DNA of 64,000 nt from Candidatus Leptofilum gracile. Lineage in GTDB: Bacteria > Chloroflexota > Anaerolineae > Promineifilales > Promineifilaceae. Below the pieces are notes generated by a model that worked only from the letters and a program-made list of their open reading frames with translations, did not search any database and was not told the DNA's origin. The DNA lies in contig JADJOJ010000011.1 of the NCBI GenBank assembly GCA_016713825.1, forward strand, positions 1 to 64,000, read 5' to 3'. The translations under genes were made by a program, and so were the position numbers. Positions 10,969 through 19,681 of the stretch are shown in pieces (position 1 is the stretch's first letter; each line of letters starts with the position of its first letter).

Positions 10969-11511
10969 ATGTCAACTTTTTTTATTTTATTGTTAGCCCA
11001 TTTGTTAGCCGATTTTCCCCTCCAAACGAACCGTATTTTTCGCCTGAAGGTAACCAGCAATGCGGGTCTGGCGCTGCATGTGCTTATCCATGTGGCCATG
11101 GCTGCCCTGCTGCTGCGGCAGCCTGCCCAACAGCTAGACCTGCTGCTGGCGCTGGGCGTGGCCCATTTTGTCACCGACTGGGTGAAGGTGCGCTTTCCCA
11201 GCGAACCGCAATGGCCAGGGTTTGTTTTGGACCAACTGGCCCATCTAACGGCGATTGTGGGTTTGGCCTGGTGGCGTCCGGGGATAACGGCCGTTCTCCC
11301 CCTCTGGCTTATGCTTCCCTTGATCATGTTTGTGCTGCTGCCCGCCGGGCTGATGCTGCTGTGGGTATGGGCCAATGATGCTCAGCAGCAAAATCGTTTT
11401 CAAAATTCCCCCTCAGTTATCTGGGCCAGCCGCCGCCTGCTTACCATTTCTCAGCGCACCGGCTGGGTTGCCGTGGTCGTTGTCATCGCCTGCCGCATCA
11501 TTTTACTGTAG
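10969..11511 (+). CDS. DUF3307 membrane protein
   Basis: About 180 residues, with the N-terminal signature of DUF3307: LLAHLLADFPLQTNRIF, then LALHVLIHVAMAALLL, then GVAHFVTDWVKVRF, with hydrophobic helices throughout. The start is placed at ATG 10969 (MSTFFILLLAHLLADF) because the upstream in-frame residues from 10867 look unlike the family and have no Shine-Dalgarno site. ATG 10954 is an alternative. The family has no assigned function; members are small integral membrane proteins. The following 350 bases (11512-11862) contain only repeats. Confidence 0.72.
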   Translation: MSTFFILLLAHLLADFPLQTNRIFRLKVTSNAGLALHVLIHVAMAALLLRQPAQQLDLLLALGVAHFVTDWVKVRFPSEPQWPGFVLDQLAHLTAIVGLAWWRPGITAVLPLWLMLPLIMFVLLPAGLMLLWVWANDAQQQNRFQNSPSVIWASRRLLTISQRTGWVAVVVVIACRIILL

Positions 11512-11620
11512 GATTAGGACTTTCTGGCTATATTTTCCTACTGCCAAGAGCCGCTGCCTCATGCTTTAATACTGCGCAGAATAAGCTATCTCCCCAATTT
11601 ACGCTTTGCAGAGGAGACTG

Positions 11621-11850
11621 CATGAGCTCAAGCTCAACACCATGAATGAAAAATCAGCAGATTTACCAGATTGCTCAGATTTCTCTGTGTAACTCTGTGT
11701 TCTGTTTTTTATTTTTCAAGGAGACGACACCGGCTGTCGCCGACCACCATGAATGAAAATCAGCAGAATTGATAGGACACGACATGAGCGCAAGCTCAAC
11801 ACCATGAATGAAAATCGTAGATCGGATTGCCAATCCGACCCACATTTACA
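11621..11850. repeat. Cluster of direct repeats with core ACCATGAATGAAAA
   Basis: The gap 11512-11862 holds three copies of CACCATGAATGAAAA (near 11639, 11745 and 11801). Two carry the longer shared stretch CATGAGC-CAAGCTCAAC (from 11621 and from 11783). The middle copy is preceded by GGAGACGACACC--CTGTCGCCGACC (from 11720), which recurs at 60812-60850. A small inverted repeat TCGGATT-GCC-AATCCGA lies at 11822-11838 just before the receiver gene. No open gene is supported here. Confidence 0.75.
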
Positions 11851-11862
11851 GAGGAGAACAAC

Positions 11863-12255
11863 GTGAAGAACTCAATCTTGCTAGTTGATGACGAACCCAA
11901 TTTGCGTGAGCTATTGCGCCATATGCTAGAGATCGGTGGCTATGAGGTTGTAGAAGCTGAAGATGGTTTGGATGCGCTAGACCGGTTGGCTGAACGAACC
12001 CCCGATTTGATGATTCTGGATGTGATGATGCCCTATTTGGATGGGGTGAGTCTTTGCAAGCAGCTGCGCGCCAGCGCCGAGTTTGCCAGTTTGCCCATTG
12101 TGATGCTCAGTGGCAAGACGCAGTACCGGGCTGTGCAGGAGGGGTTGGCCGCCGGGGCAAATCGCTATTTGTGCAAGCCGATCACGGTGGATGAACTCAT
12201 TCAAACAGTGCGCGAAGTTTTGTCTGCCCCGGCGGCGCTTACGGGAAGTCGCTAG
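11863..12255 (+). CDS. Stand-alone response-regulator receiver protein
   Basis: About 130 residues with only a CheY-like receiver domain. The start is GTG 11863, which has a strong GAGGAG site 8 bases upstream (11851-11856). Acidic pocket DDE is in LLVDDEPNLRELL, the phosphorylation Asp is in MILDVMMPYLDGVSL, the switch Ser is in VMLSGKTQ, and the conserved Lys is in YLCKPI. With no output domain it probably acts through protein contacts with a kinase or effector. It is convergent with malic enzyme, 9 bases apart. No partner kinase is adjacent. Confidence 0.9.
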   Translation: MKNSILLVDDEPNLRELLRHMLEIGGYEVVEAEDGLDALDRLAERTPDLMILDVMMPYLDGVSLCKQLRASAEFASLPIVMLSGKTQYRAVQEGLAAGANRYLCKPITVDELIQTVREVLSAPAALTGSR

Positions 12256-12264
12256 GCGCTCCCT

Positions 12265-13893
12265 TTACTCATAAACTGGTTGGAACATCTGCGCCTTTAT
12301 GTAGGCGGGTAAATCGTCGGGCCGGGCCACGCGGGCCAGGTTTTGGGCGTAGGCTACGTCAGCAACGGCCGTTCCAATCGCCCCCGACACCTCGCGAATC
12401 CGCTTGAGCGACGGGTAAATGCGCCCCTTCGCCAAATCCTCTTCGGTAACCAACTGGGCCAGCGTGCGGGCTGCCGCCATGAACATCTCGTCTGGCACGT
12501 GCCGCGCCTTTACGGCCACCACGCCCAACCCCACGCCTGGGAAGATGTAAGAGTTGTTGCCCTGGCCAGGTACAAAAGTCTGGCCGTTGTACGTTACCGG
12601 GTCGAATGGGCTGCCGCTGGCAAAAATGGCCCGTCCTTCAGACCAGGTGTACGCTTGCTCGGCGGTGCATTCAGAGTTGGAGGTGGGGTTGGAGAGGGCA
12701 AAGATGATCGGCCGTTTGTTGAACTTGGCCATCGCCTCCACAATCGGTTGGGTAAACATTTGCCCCATACCAGAAACGCCAATGATGCCCGTGGGCTGCA
12801 AAGCGTTGACGGCGGCCAGGAAATCGGTTTGCGGGGCAAAGTCGTGGGCGTAGTGCAGCTTGTGTTCTGCCAGATTGGTGCGGCTGCTTTCTACCAGGCC
12901 GCGTGAATCGACAAACCAGCAGCGCTGCCGGGCTTCGGTTTCGCTCAGCCCCTCATCCATCATGGCCGAGACGATGAGATCGGCAATGCCGATGCCTGCT
13001 TCGCCCGCGCCCAGGAAGAGCAGCTTTTGCTCAGCTAGTTTGCCACCGGTCAGCCGCAGGGCAGAGTAGACGCCCGCCAGGGTGACGGCGGCTGTGCCTT
13101 GAATGTCGTCGTTGAAGGTGCAGTAGGCGTTGCGGTATTTGTGCAGCAGGCGGAAAGCGTTGAGGTTGGCAAAATCTTCAAACTGCACCATGACGTTGGG
13201 ATACCGTTCGGTAACGGCCGTCATGAATTCATCTACAAACGCATCGTACTCTGGGCCGCGCAGCCGCCGCTGGGGCAGGCCAATGTAGAGCGGGTCGGCC
13301 AGCAGCTTTTCATTTTCGGTGCCCACATCCAGAGTAATTGGCAGCGTTTTGGCGGGGTGAATGCCGGCGCAGGCGGTGTAGAGCGACAGTTTGCCCACGG
13401 GGATACCCATCCCATTGACGCCCAAATCGCCCAGGCCCAGAATGCGCTCGCCGTCGGTGACGACAATTACTTCCACGTCGTCGTGGGGCCAGTTGGCGAC
13501 CACGTTGGCAATGCGCCCTCTATCTTCGGCAGAAATGTAGAGGCCCCGCGGGCGGCGGAAAATGTGGGCGTACTCCTGGCAGGCTTGCCCCACGGTGGGG
13601 GTGTAGATGAGGGGCATCGTTTCTTCCAGGTTGTCCATTACCAGGCGATAGAACAAGGTTTCGTTGCGGTCTTCCAGGCCAATGAGGTAGATATATTTCT
13701 CCAGATCGTTCCGCTTTTTGCGGAGATTTTCCAGCGACCGCTGGACTTGACGTGCTTGGGTGAAGATGCGGGGGGGGAGCAGGCCGCGCAATTTGTAAGC
13801 GTCTCTTTCTTCTTCGGTAAAAGCGGTGCCGTGGTTGAGTAGGGGGTTGTGCAGCAGGTCAACGCCGGTAAGTTGGGTGTCTGTATCAGACAT
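12265..13893 (-). CDS. maeA: Malic enzyme (NAD(P)-dependent malate decarboxylase)
   Basis: A 542-residue protein of the large malic-enzyme family. It catalyses oxidative decarboxylation of malate to pyruvate and CO2. Signatures seen: YTPTVGQACQEYAHIFRRPRG (catalytic Tyr region), FEDFANLNAF and TFNDDIQGTAAV (metal-binding Glu/Asp and the FNDDIQGT block), FLGAGEAGIGIADL (dinucleotide fold), and ALSNPTSNSECT. The length matches bacterial SfcA/MaeA. The start ATG 13893 follows AAGGAG. NAD versus NADP preference is not resolved. It is likely a separate transcription unit; 143 bases upstream separate it from the NarL regulator. Confidence 0.95.
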   Translation of the reverse strand: MSDTDTQLTGVDLLHNPLLNHGTAFTEEERDAYKLRGLLPPRIFTQARQVQRSLENLRKKRNDLEKYIYLIGLEDRNETLFYRLVMDNLEETMPLIYTPTVGQACQEYAHIFRRPRGLYISAEDRGRIANVVANWPHDDVEVIVVTDGERILGLGDLGVNGMGIPVGKLSLYTACAGIHPAKTLPITLDVGTENEKLLADPLYIGLPQRRLRGPEYDAFVDEFMTAVTERYPNVMVQFEDFANLNAFRLLHKYRNAYCTFNDDIQGTAAVTLAGVYSALRLTGGKLAEQKLLFLGAGEAGIGIADLIVSAMMDEGLSETEARQRCWFVDSRGLVESSRTNLAEHKLHYAHDFAPQTDFLAAVNALQPTGIIGVSGMGQMFTQPIVEAMAKFNKRPIIFALSNPTSNSECTAEQAYTWSEGRAIFASGSPFDPVTYNGQTFVPGQGNNSYIFPGVGLGVVAVKARHVPDEMFMAAARTLAQLVTEEDLAKGRIYPSLKRIREVSGAIGTAVADVAYAQNLARVARPDDLPAYIKAQMFQPVYE

Positions 13894-14036
13894 AATTGAC
13901 TCCTTGGATAGGTTAGTATGGTAAACGGCCGTACGGCCTCAATATTGGCAAGCGACGACCACAGAGGATCGTACCCGATGTAGGCCAGGGTAAGTAGTCT
14001 CAATTGGCATATGGAGAGGGTGATGTTTGTCAGAAC

Positions 14037-14696
14037 TCAGGGCGTGTTGCGGCGCACAATGCCCTCGCGCCAGGCCAAAACGGCCGCTTGCGTGCGATCG
14101 GCCAGGTGCAGCTTACTCAGGATGTTGCTGACGTGGCTCTTCACCGTCTTTTCGCTGATGACCAGCTGCTCGGCGATGCTGCTGTTGTTGGCCCCATCGG
14201 CAATGAGGCGCAGCACTTCCAGCTCTCGCTCACTCAGCTCGGTGAAGACGTTGACGCTTTCCTGGCGGGAGCCGTGCAGCTCTTGCACCACGCGGGCGGC
14301 GACGCGTGGATGCAGCACCGCTTCCCCCTGGGCGGCCTGGCGCACCGCCTCGGCCAGGGCCGCTGGTTCGATATCTTTGAGCAGGTAGGATAGCGCCCCG
14401 GCGCGGATGGCGGGGAAGATGTGCTCGTCCTGGTGGTAGGAGGTGAGCATGATGATTTGGGTGCGCGGGCTTTGTGCTTTGACCAGCCGGGTGGCCGTCA
14501 CGCCATCCATGCCGGGCATCACCAAATCCATCAGCACCACGTCTGGGGCGTGGTGGGCGGCGAGGGTTACGGCCGTTTCCCCCGAATCGGCCTCTGCCAC
14601 CACCTCGATGTCTGCCTGGGCCTGCAAAAAAGCACGCACGCCCTGCCGCACCATTTTGTGATCGTCTACCAGCAAAACCGTAATTTTTTCACTCAT
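14037..14696 (-). CDS. NarL/LuxR-family response regulator
   Basis: A 219-residue two-domain regulator. The receiver (about 5-120) has acidic pair DD in LLVDDHKMVRQG, phospho-acceptor Asp in VVLMDLVMPGMDG, Thr in MLTSYHQ and Lys in YLLKDI. The C-terminal LuxR helix-turn-helix (about 148-212) reads LSERELEVLRLIADGANNSSIAEQ and then EKTVKSHVSNILSKL. The start ATG 14696 follows AGGAAG. It lies 79 bases downstream of the histidine kinase gene on the same strand, forming a LiaRS/NarXL-like pair that probably controls the ABC exporter upstream (context inference). Confidence 0.95.
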   Translation of the reverse strand: MSEKITVLLVDDHKMVRQGVRAFLQAQADIEVVAEADSGETAVTLAAHHAPDVVLMDLVMPGMDGVTATRLVKAQSPRTQIIMLTSYHQDEHIFPAIRAGALSYLLKDIEPAALAEAVRQAAQGEAVLHPRVAARVVQELHGSRQESVNVFTELSERELEVLRLIADGANNSSIAEQLVISEKTVKSHVSNILSKLHLADRTQAAVLAWREGIVRRNTP

Positions 14697-14775
14697 CCCA
14701 ACTTCCTGTTTTTGAACCGCCCGGGCCGCGAAGCGGGCAAAGAAAAAAACTTTGCGGCCTTGGCGTGCTTTGCGG

Positions 14776-16245
14776 TTAAAGTTTCTCCAGCGGCAGGGTG
14801 GCCGTCAGCTGGGTGCCCTGGCCGGGGGTGCTGTGGATGGTGAGACGGCCGTTCACCCCTGCCAACCGTTCTTGCATACTTTTTAAGCCCATGCCGTATG
14901 CCGTCGCCTGCGTGTCAAAACCGTGGCCGTCATCGCGGATTGTCATCGTAACCGCCTCAGCTTGCCACGCCAGGTGCACGGTGACGCGGCTGCCCCCGCT
15001 GTGCCGGGCGACATTGGCCAGCGCCTCTTGCGCCACGCGGAACAGCGGCTGCTCAACCTGGAGAGGCAACGGCCGTTCCCCCGCCACCTTCACCTCAACC
15101 GCAATCGCCGTGCGGCGAGACCAATCGTCGGTGTAGCCGCGCAGCGCCTCCACCAGCCCCTTGCCCTCCAGCGCCGCCGGACGCAGCTCCTGAATGAGGC
15201 CGGTGAGCTCCTGCTGCGCCTGGCGGGCCAGCTGTTCCGCCTCTTGCAGGTGGGTTTTGGCGCTGGCCGGATCGCTGTCTAGCATTGTTTGGGCCGCGCC
15301 CAGCTGCATGGCGGTGGCAAACACCTGCTGCTTCACGGAATCGTGCAGATCGCGGGCGAGGCGGTTGCGCTCTTCCAGCGTGGCCAGTTCAGAGCGGGTG
15401 TGGATGAGGTTTTGCAGCTGCTCGGCCATCTGGTTGAGCCGTCGCGCCAGCTGGCCAATTTCGTCGCCGGATTCGTCTTGTACGTAGGCGGTGAAGTCGC
15501 CCTGGCTCCACGATTCGGCCGTTTCTGTCAGGCGGCGCAGGCGGCGGCTAAAGCCCCGCGAGGCGATAAAGCCAAAGATGGTGCCGGTGAAACCGGCCAC
15601 CACCACGATGATCAGCAGCAGGGGCAAAAGCCCCAAGATGGTGTTGGCGGTCAGCAAATCGGTTTCGGTCGTGGGCAAATCCATCACCAGCAGGAAGACG
15701 CCGAGCAGTTCATCCGCATCATCCAGCACGGGGACGGCGACAAAAATGTCGTTGGTTTCGGTGTGAACGGCCGTTAACCGTTCCGGATCGCCATCGCCCT
15801 GCAAAGCCCGTTCGTAAGCGGGCAGCGCCTCGGCAAAAAGCAGCGTCTCGACGGGCTGGGTGAGGTTGTCGCCTGGTTCCAGGGCCAGCAGCTGCCCCGT
15901 GGGGGCCACGACGGCGGCAAACGTCACGTCGGTGAAGCGTACCCGGCTGCTGTCGTTTTCTGACGACACCTGGAACTCGTTGCCCTGCTGGGCGCTGTCT
16001 AGCCAGGCGCGCAGGCCGACCAGATCGGGCGGCTGCTGCGTTAAAAATTGGGCAATCTGTGGCTTGACCGGGCGCAAAATCGGCTGAAATGCCGAGGCCA
16101 TGTCGGGGATGAGCAAGCCAACGAGTGAGGCGGTGAAGAGGAAGATGATGAGGAATACGGCCGTAATCACCGCCGTCGTCACCCAGGTGTAAGAGAGGGT
16201 GAGCTTCCATTGCAATGTGCGAAATCGGCCCCAAAAGTTGTTCAT
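14776..16245 (-). CDS. Membrane sensor histidine kinase (HisKA_3 type)
   Basis: About 489 residues from ATG 16245 (MNNFWGRFRTLQWKLTLSY). Membrane segment 1 is near 25-45, an extracytoplasmic sensor region spans about 60-180, membrane segment 2 is LLPLLLIIVVVAGFTGTIFG near 200-225, then a HAMP linker with RRLRRLTETAESWSQGD. The dimerisation/phosphoacceptor domain has LARDLHDSVKQQ (His), and the ATPase domain has NVARHS and DDGHGFD with later GMGLKSMQERL. It phosphorylates the NarL regulator encoded next (inferred from adjacency). The order ATPase-permease-kinase-regulator on one strand suggests an antibiotic- or envelope-stress-responsive module. Confidence 0.93.
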   Translation of the reverse strand: MNNFWGRFRTLQWKLTLSYTWVTTAVITAVFLIIFLFTASLVGLLIPDMASAFQPILRPVKPQIAQFLTQQPPDLVGLRAWLDSAQQGNEFQVSSENDSSRVRFTDVTFAAVVAPTGQLLALEPGDNLTQPVETLLFAEALPAYERALQGDGDPERLTAVHTETNDIFVAVPVLDDADELLGVFLLVMDLPTTETDLLTANTILGLLPLLLIIVVVAGFTGTIFGFIASRGFSRRLRRLTETAESWSQGDFTAYVQDESGDEIGQLARRLNQMAEQLQNLIHTRSELATLEERNRLARDLHDSVKQQVFATAMQLGAAQTMLDSDPASAKTHLQEAEQLARQAQQELTGLIQELRPAALEGKGLVEALRGYTDDWSRRTAIAVEVKVAGERPLPLQVEQPLFRVAQEALANVARHSGGSRVTVHLAWQAEAVTMTIRDDGHGFDTQATAYGMGLKSMQERLAGVNGRLTIHSTPGQGTQLTATLPLEKL

Positions 16246-16301
16246 GGTTGAAGTATACAAAAATTGTAGAGACGCTGCATTGCAACGTCTCTACATTAAA
16301 T

Positions 16302-17147
16302 TTATCCGCCCAAATCCTGCCGCCGGAAGGCGAAAACCGCTAATCCGACAAACAAAATGGTGTAAAGAGCGATGCCCAAGACGGCCGTTCCTGCACTCAA
16401 ACCATCTGCCGGGACTGTGGGGTTGGCAACGGCCGTTACCCGATTGAGCGTGGCCAGGCTGTTGCTGAGCCCGGCGGGCAGGTATTGGGCAATGTCGGCC
16501 CAGATGCCGCCCACAAAGCCCAACAGCTGCATCAGCACCCCTTCAATGAGCAGGGTGTAGGCCAGGCCACCCCCCACAGCCACCACGGTAGAGCGGCTGA
16601 CAACGGCCAGCAGGAAGGTGAGCGCGGCGTAGGGCAGCAGGGTGTACGCCGTGCGCAGCACGCTCAGCAGCGCCTGCCCCCAGGCCACCTCGGCAGCTGG
16701 CAGGCTGCCCTGCAAACTTTGGGTGATGAGGCCGGTGCTGATTGCGCCAGCCACGAAGGCGGCCAATACAAACAAGAGCGCAGGGAGGAGGACGGCCGTA
16801 AACTTGGCCAACATCAGCACGGGGCGAGAGATGCCGTTGCTTAGCCAGAGCTGCATGGTGCGCCAGCCGTACTCTTGCGCCGTCAGCGTGCCCACCAAAA
16901 TAACAATGAGCAGCCCGCCCAGCCCGCTACCAGAGAGCAGATCAATGCCCAGGCGCAGCGCCAGCGGCCAGGCGATCATATCCTCCACCGGACCGTTGAT
17001 AACCACATTGCTGCTGGTGGATTGGCTGGCCAGGTAAAGCATGAGGGGGATGAAAACGGCCGTTGCCGCCGCAAGCGCCAGTTCAATCCACAAAATTTTG
17101 CGGTTGGTTAATTTCTTTTGTTCAACAGATACCATTTGCCAAAACAT
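16302..17147 (-). CDS. ABC-2 type transporter permease
   Basis: 281 residues from ATG 17147 (MFWQMVSVEQKKLTNRKIL), chosen because AAGGAGAA lies just upstream; the longer in-frame reading starts inside the neighbouring hairpin. About six hydrophobic segments follow, with a long extracytoplasmic loop after the first one (around SQSTSSNVVINGPVEDM) and the segment order of ABC-2 permeases such as those paired with CcmA/BcrA-type ATPases. It lies directly downstream of the ATPase gene across a hairpin. Likely exports a peptide, antibiotic or lipid; the substrate is not readable. Confidence 0.88.
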   Translation of the reverse strand: MFWQMVSVEQKKLTNRKILWIELALAAATAVFIPLMLYLASQSTSSNVVINGPVEDMIAWPLALRLGIDLLSGSGLGGLLIVILVGTLTAQEYGWRTMQLWLSNGISRPVLMLAKFTAVLLPALLFVLAAFVAGAISTGLITQSLQGSLPAAEVAWGQALLSVLRTAYTLLPYAALTFLLAVVSRSTVVAVGGGLAYTLLIEGVLMQLLGFVGGIWADIAQYLPAGLSNSLATLNRVTAVANPTVPADGLSAGTAVLGIALYTILFVGLAVFAFRRQDLGG

Positions 17148-17160
17148 GAGGTTCTCCTTG

Positions 17161-17210
17161 CGTGAACCGTGAAGCGTGATTTTTTCACGCATCACGTTTC
17201 ACGGTTCACG
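17161..17210. repeat. Hairpin between ABC genes, 7-bp periodic
   Basis: CGTGAACCGTGAAGCGTGAT (17161-17180) pairs with ATCACGTTTCACGGTTCACG (17191-17210), 19 of 20 positions. The unit GTGAACC, GTGAAGC, GTGAT repeats every 7 bases. It lies between the ATPase stop and the permease start and could protect or partly terminate the ATPase message. Confidence 0.85.
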
Positions 17211-17247
17211 AAATGCTCAATCACACAAACGCCTAAACAACTGCGCA

Positions 17248-18141
17248 TTACTTCGTTAATTCCAAAAACAAACTTTCCAAATCCGACTTTTGCACGGTGA
17301 CTTCGCTGGGGATGACGCCGTTTTGGGTGAGGTGGGCTACGGCCGTTTCACTCTCCACCCCGCTCACCTGCACGTACGCGCCGTTGGTTACAACGTCGGC
17401 GGCGGGCAGCTGGGCCAGCAGTTCGCCCGCTTGGGCCGGATTGCGCACCTTCAGCCGCACCGATTGGCCGCTTTGGTTTAGCAGCTCGTCTACCGCGCCC
17501 TGGGCCACAATTTTGCCCTGGCGAATGACGGCGATGCGGTCGCACACTTGCTCCACCTCGTGCAGCAGATGGCTGCTGAGGAAAACGGTAATGCCGTCGT
17601 CGGCCAGCTGGCGGATGAGGGTGCGCACTTCGCGCATTCCCGCCGGGTCCAGCCCGTTGGTTGGCTCATCCAGGATGATGAGCGCGGGCCGGTGCAGCAG
17701 CGCCGCGCCCAGCCCCAGCCGCTGCTTCATGCCGGTGGAAAAGCCCTGCACCTTGCGCTCAGCGGCGTTGGTGAGGCCCACCAGTTCGAGGATTTCTTGG
17801 ATACGGCCGTTCTCCACCCCGTCATGCAGTTTGGCCACCAGCTGCAAATTTTGCTGCGCCGTCAGGTAGGGCAGCAGCGACGGCGCACCCACCAGCGAGC
17901 CAACCTGCTTCAGCGCCCCGTTGTGGTGGGGTGTCACCGGCTGGCCAAACAGGGTAATGCGCCCGGCGCTGGGATGAATCAGCCCCAGCACCATGCCGAT
18001 GGTGGTCGTCTTGCCCGCGCCGTTGGGACCGAGGAAACCAAACACTTCCCCCTGCTGCACGCGCAGGTTGATGGCTTGAACGGCCGTTACCGCCCCAAAA
18101 TTTTTGCTCAGATCATCGGTCTGTAAAATGATGTTGTTCAT
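17248..18141 (-). CDS. ABC transporter ATP-binding protein (CcmA/BcrA type)
   Basis: 297 residues. Walker A is FLGPNGAGKTTTIG near 36-49, the Q loop is near VGSLVGAPSLLPYLT, the signature is VQGFSTGMKQRLGLGAALLH near 131-150, Walker B is PALIILDEPTNGLDP, and the H loop is VFLSSHLLHEV. The C-terminal region of about 80 residues after RIAVIRQGKIV is the accessory domain usual in drug-exporter ATPases. The start ATG 18141 follows GGGAGA. It energises the permease encoded next; the two-component genes downstream probably regulate the pair. Confidence 0.93.
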   Translation of the reverse strand: MNNIILQTDDLSKNFGAVTAVQAINLRVQQGEVFGFLGPNGAGKTTTIGMVLGLIHPSAGRITLFGQPVTPHHNGALKQVGSLVGAPSLLPYLTAQQNLQLVAKLHDGVENGRIQEILELVGLTNAAERKVQGFSTGMKQRLGLGAALLHRPALIILDEPTNGLDPAGMREVRTLIRQLADDGITVFLSSHLLHEVEQVCDRIAVIRQGKIVAQGAVDELLNQSGQSVRLKVRNPAQAGELLAQLPAADVVTNGAYVQVSGVESETAVAHLTQNGVIPSEVTVQKSDLESLFLELTK

Positions 18142-18150
18142 GCGAAGTCT

Positions 18151-18230
18151 CCCTTAAGTGGCTGGTGGTTAGTGGCTCGTACTACCGGCTACTAGCCACC
18201 AGCAACCAATAACTGTCACCAGTTTAAGGG
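18151..18230. repeat. Hairpin upstream of ABC ATPase, 7-bp periodic
   Basis: CCCTTAAGTGGCTGGTGGTTAGTGGCT (18151-18177) is an imperfect inverted partner of the stretch ending CACCAGTTTAAGGG at 18230. Units GTGGCTG, GTGGTTA, GTGGCTC repeat every 7 bases. GTTTAAGGG recurs at 18363-18371, on the far side of the REP-like sequence, so the segment between may be an insertion (weak). Confidence 0.6.
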
Positions 18231-18289
18231 AAGTGCCCGTTGGCCACATCGGTCTGGAGGACCAAAGCCGCTCCGCCCGCAGACCCACC

Positions 18290-18362
18290 TGATTCTCATT
18301 CCCGGGAAAGCGGCAATCCACTTGCCGCCTAAATTGTGGATGCACGCGCAGGCGAGCATGAC
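18290..18362. repeat. REP/dRS3-like palindromic repeat, degenerate copy
   Basis: The stretch begins near TCATTCCCGGGAAAGCGGCAATCCA and ends TGGATGCACGCGCAGGCGAGCATGACAG. It resembles the widespread repeat of the form ATTCCCGCG-AAGCGGGAATCCA...GGATGCCCGCG-GGCGGGCATGACA (from memory of such repeats). A second relative lies at 37578-37655. It occupies the 233-base gap between the ATPase and the upstream kinase gene. Confidence 0.55.
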
Positions 18363-18374
18363 AGGTTTAAGGGG

Positions 18375-19619
18375 TTAGTTTTTGGGGAGGGTGATGGTGA
18401 ATTGGAAGCCTTGCTGGGGGGCGGTGGTGATGTGCATACGGCCGTTTAGCAAATTTACCCGCTCTTCAATGCCCACCAAACCAAAACTGCTGCTGCTTTT
18501 TTGCGCCAGATCTGTGCCGATGCCGTTGTCTTGCAGGGTGAGCACCGTTTCTTGAGGACGATAGCTCAGGGTGATGTCTACCCGCGAGGCGCGGGCGTGT
18601 TTGCGCACGTTGGTCAGCCCTTCCTGCACGGCGCGGTACAGCGTTAGTTCTACCTTGGGGTCACGCTCGGCCGCTTCACCGCTGATGGTGAGTTCGGCCA
18701 CCAGCCCGGTTTCGCGCACTTCGGCGGTGAGTTGGGCCAGCGCTTCGGCCAGCGTCTGGTTGGCCAGCGGCGATTCGCGCAGGGCGCTGACGGAGTGGCG
18801 CACGGCGGCCAACCCTTCTTGCGTCAGATTTTGGGCTTTGCCCAGGGCGTCCTGCGCTTTTTGCGGGTTTTGCTGCATGATTGTTTTGGCCGCTTCGATT
18901 TGCACGTTCACCACGGTGAGGTAATGCCCCAAATTGTCGTGGATTTCGCGGGCGACGCGGTTGCGCTCGCGCATGGTGGCTAATTCTTCTATTTGGGCGG
19001 CGTATTCGGCCAGCCGGTGGTTGGCTTGGCGCAGGTCGGTGGCCAGCCGCTGCACTTCGCTGCGGGCGGCGCTTTCACGCAGGGCAATGCTGGTGAAGAT
19101 GAGGGTGAACAGCATCGACACACCGATGGAGAGCAGATCGAGAATGGTTTCTTGAAACGGTTGATTGTTGAGATAAGCCAGCCAGATGAGGCCCAGCAGG
19201 ATAAGGGAGATAACGGCCGTAAATCCCCACGAATACGCCAGACTCTGCGCCGCTACGGGCAGAATCATAATCCAGATGGCCCCGCCCAAATCCCGCGTCA
19301 AGAACAAAAGCCCGGCGGTCATGATGAGCTGGATGCCAAAGTAAAGATACAAAGCAAACCAGCGATCGATGTACCGTTCGTGCAGCATCATGCCGCCGGT
19401 GCCGTTGACCACGTAGACGATCCAGAGCAGCAGCACCAGGCCAATGTGCCAACCCGGCAGCGCCCAAAACTGGCTGGAAAGCAGCAGCGGCATCAGGGCC
19501 ACCACGGAAAGGACAATGACAACCACATTCACGCTGAGGCCGGTGAACCGTTCGTTAGATTCAATCTGCTCGGTGATGGCGTCGCTGGTGCGGGAGGTGA
19601 TTTCTGTCTGGTTGCTCAT
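18375..19619 (-). CDS. Membrane histidine kinase without adjacent regulator
   Basis: About 414 residues from ATG 19619 (MSNQTEITSRTSD); the longer in-frame reading to 19655 starts inside a palindrome and is less likely. Five to six membrane helices occupy residues about 30-180. A short coiled region (LRQANHRLAEYAAQIEEL) leads into HisKA_3 with VAREIHDNLGHYLTVVNVQ (phosphoacceptor His). The ATPase domain has NVRKHARAS, LQDNGIGTD and GLVGIEERV. It lacks a neighbouring receiver; its likely partner is the NarL regulator at 14.0-14.7 kb or the lone receiver at 11.9 kb. It is the second kinase beside the same ABC exporter. Confidence 0.92.
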   Translation of the reverse strand: MSNQTEITSRTSDAITEQIESNERFTGLSVNVVVIVLSVVALMPLLLSSQFWALPGWHIGLVLLLWIVYVVNGTGGMMLHERYIDRWFALYLYFGIQLIMTAGLLFLTRDLGGAIWIMILPVAAQSLAYSWGFTAVISLILLGLIWLAYLNNQPFQETILDLLSIGVSMLFTLIFTSIALRESAARSEVQRLATDLRQANHRLAEYAAQIEELATMRERNRVAREIHDNLGHYLTVVNVQIEAAKTIMQQNPQKAQDALGKAQNLTQEGLAAVRHSVSALRESPLANQTLAEALAQLTAEVRETGLVAELTISGEAAERDPKVELTLYRAVQEGLTNVRKHARASRVDITLSYRPQETVLTLQDNGIGTDLAQKSSSSFGLVGIEERVNLLNGRMHITTAPQQGFQFTITLPKN

Positions 19620-19644
19620 GCGGTTGGCGGTTTGTTTATGCCGG

Positions 19645-19675
19645 GATTGGACCAATCTTCAAGATTGGTCCAATC
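19645..19675. repeat. Perfect 31-bp palindrome (15-bp arms)
   Basis: GATTGGACCAATCTT (19645-19659) and AAGATTGGTCCAATC (19661-19675) are exact inverted copies around a single C. It sits six bases after the hslO stop and before the kinase start, on the minus-strand transcript. A hairpin there could end or stabilise the hslO message. There is no long T run, so terminator function is uncertain. Confidence 0.85.
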
Positions 19676-19681
19676 TGAAAA

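Noticed and set aside
13099..13842. 247-codon open frame on the plus strand
   Set aside because: It is antisense to malic enzyme and has no family resemblance.
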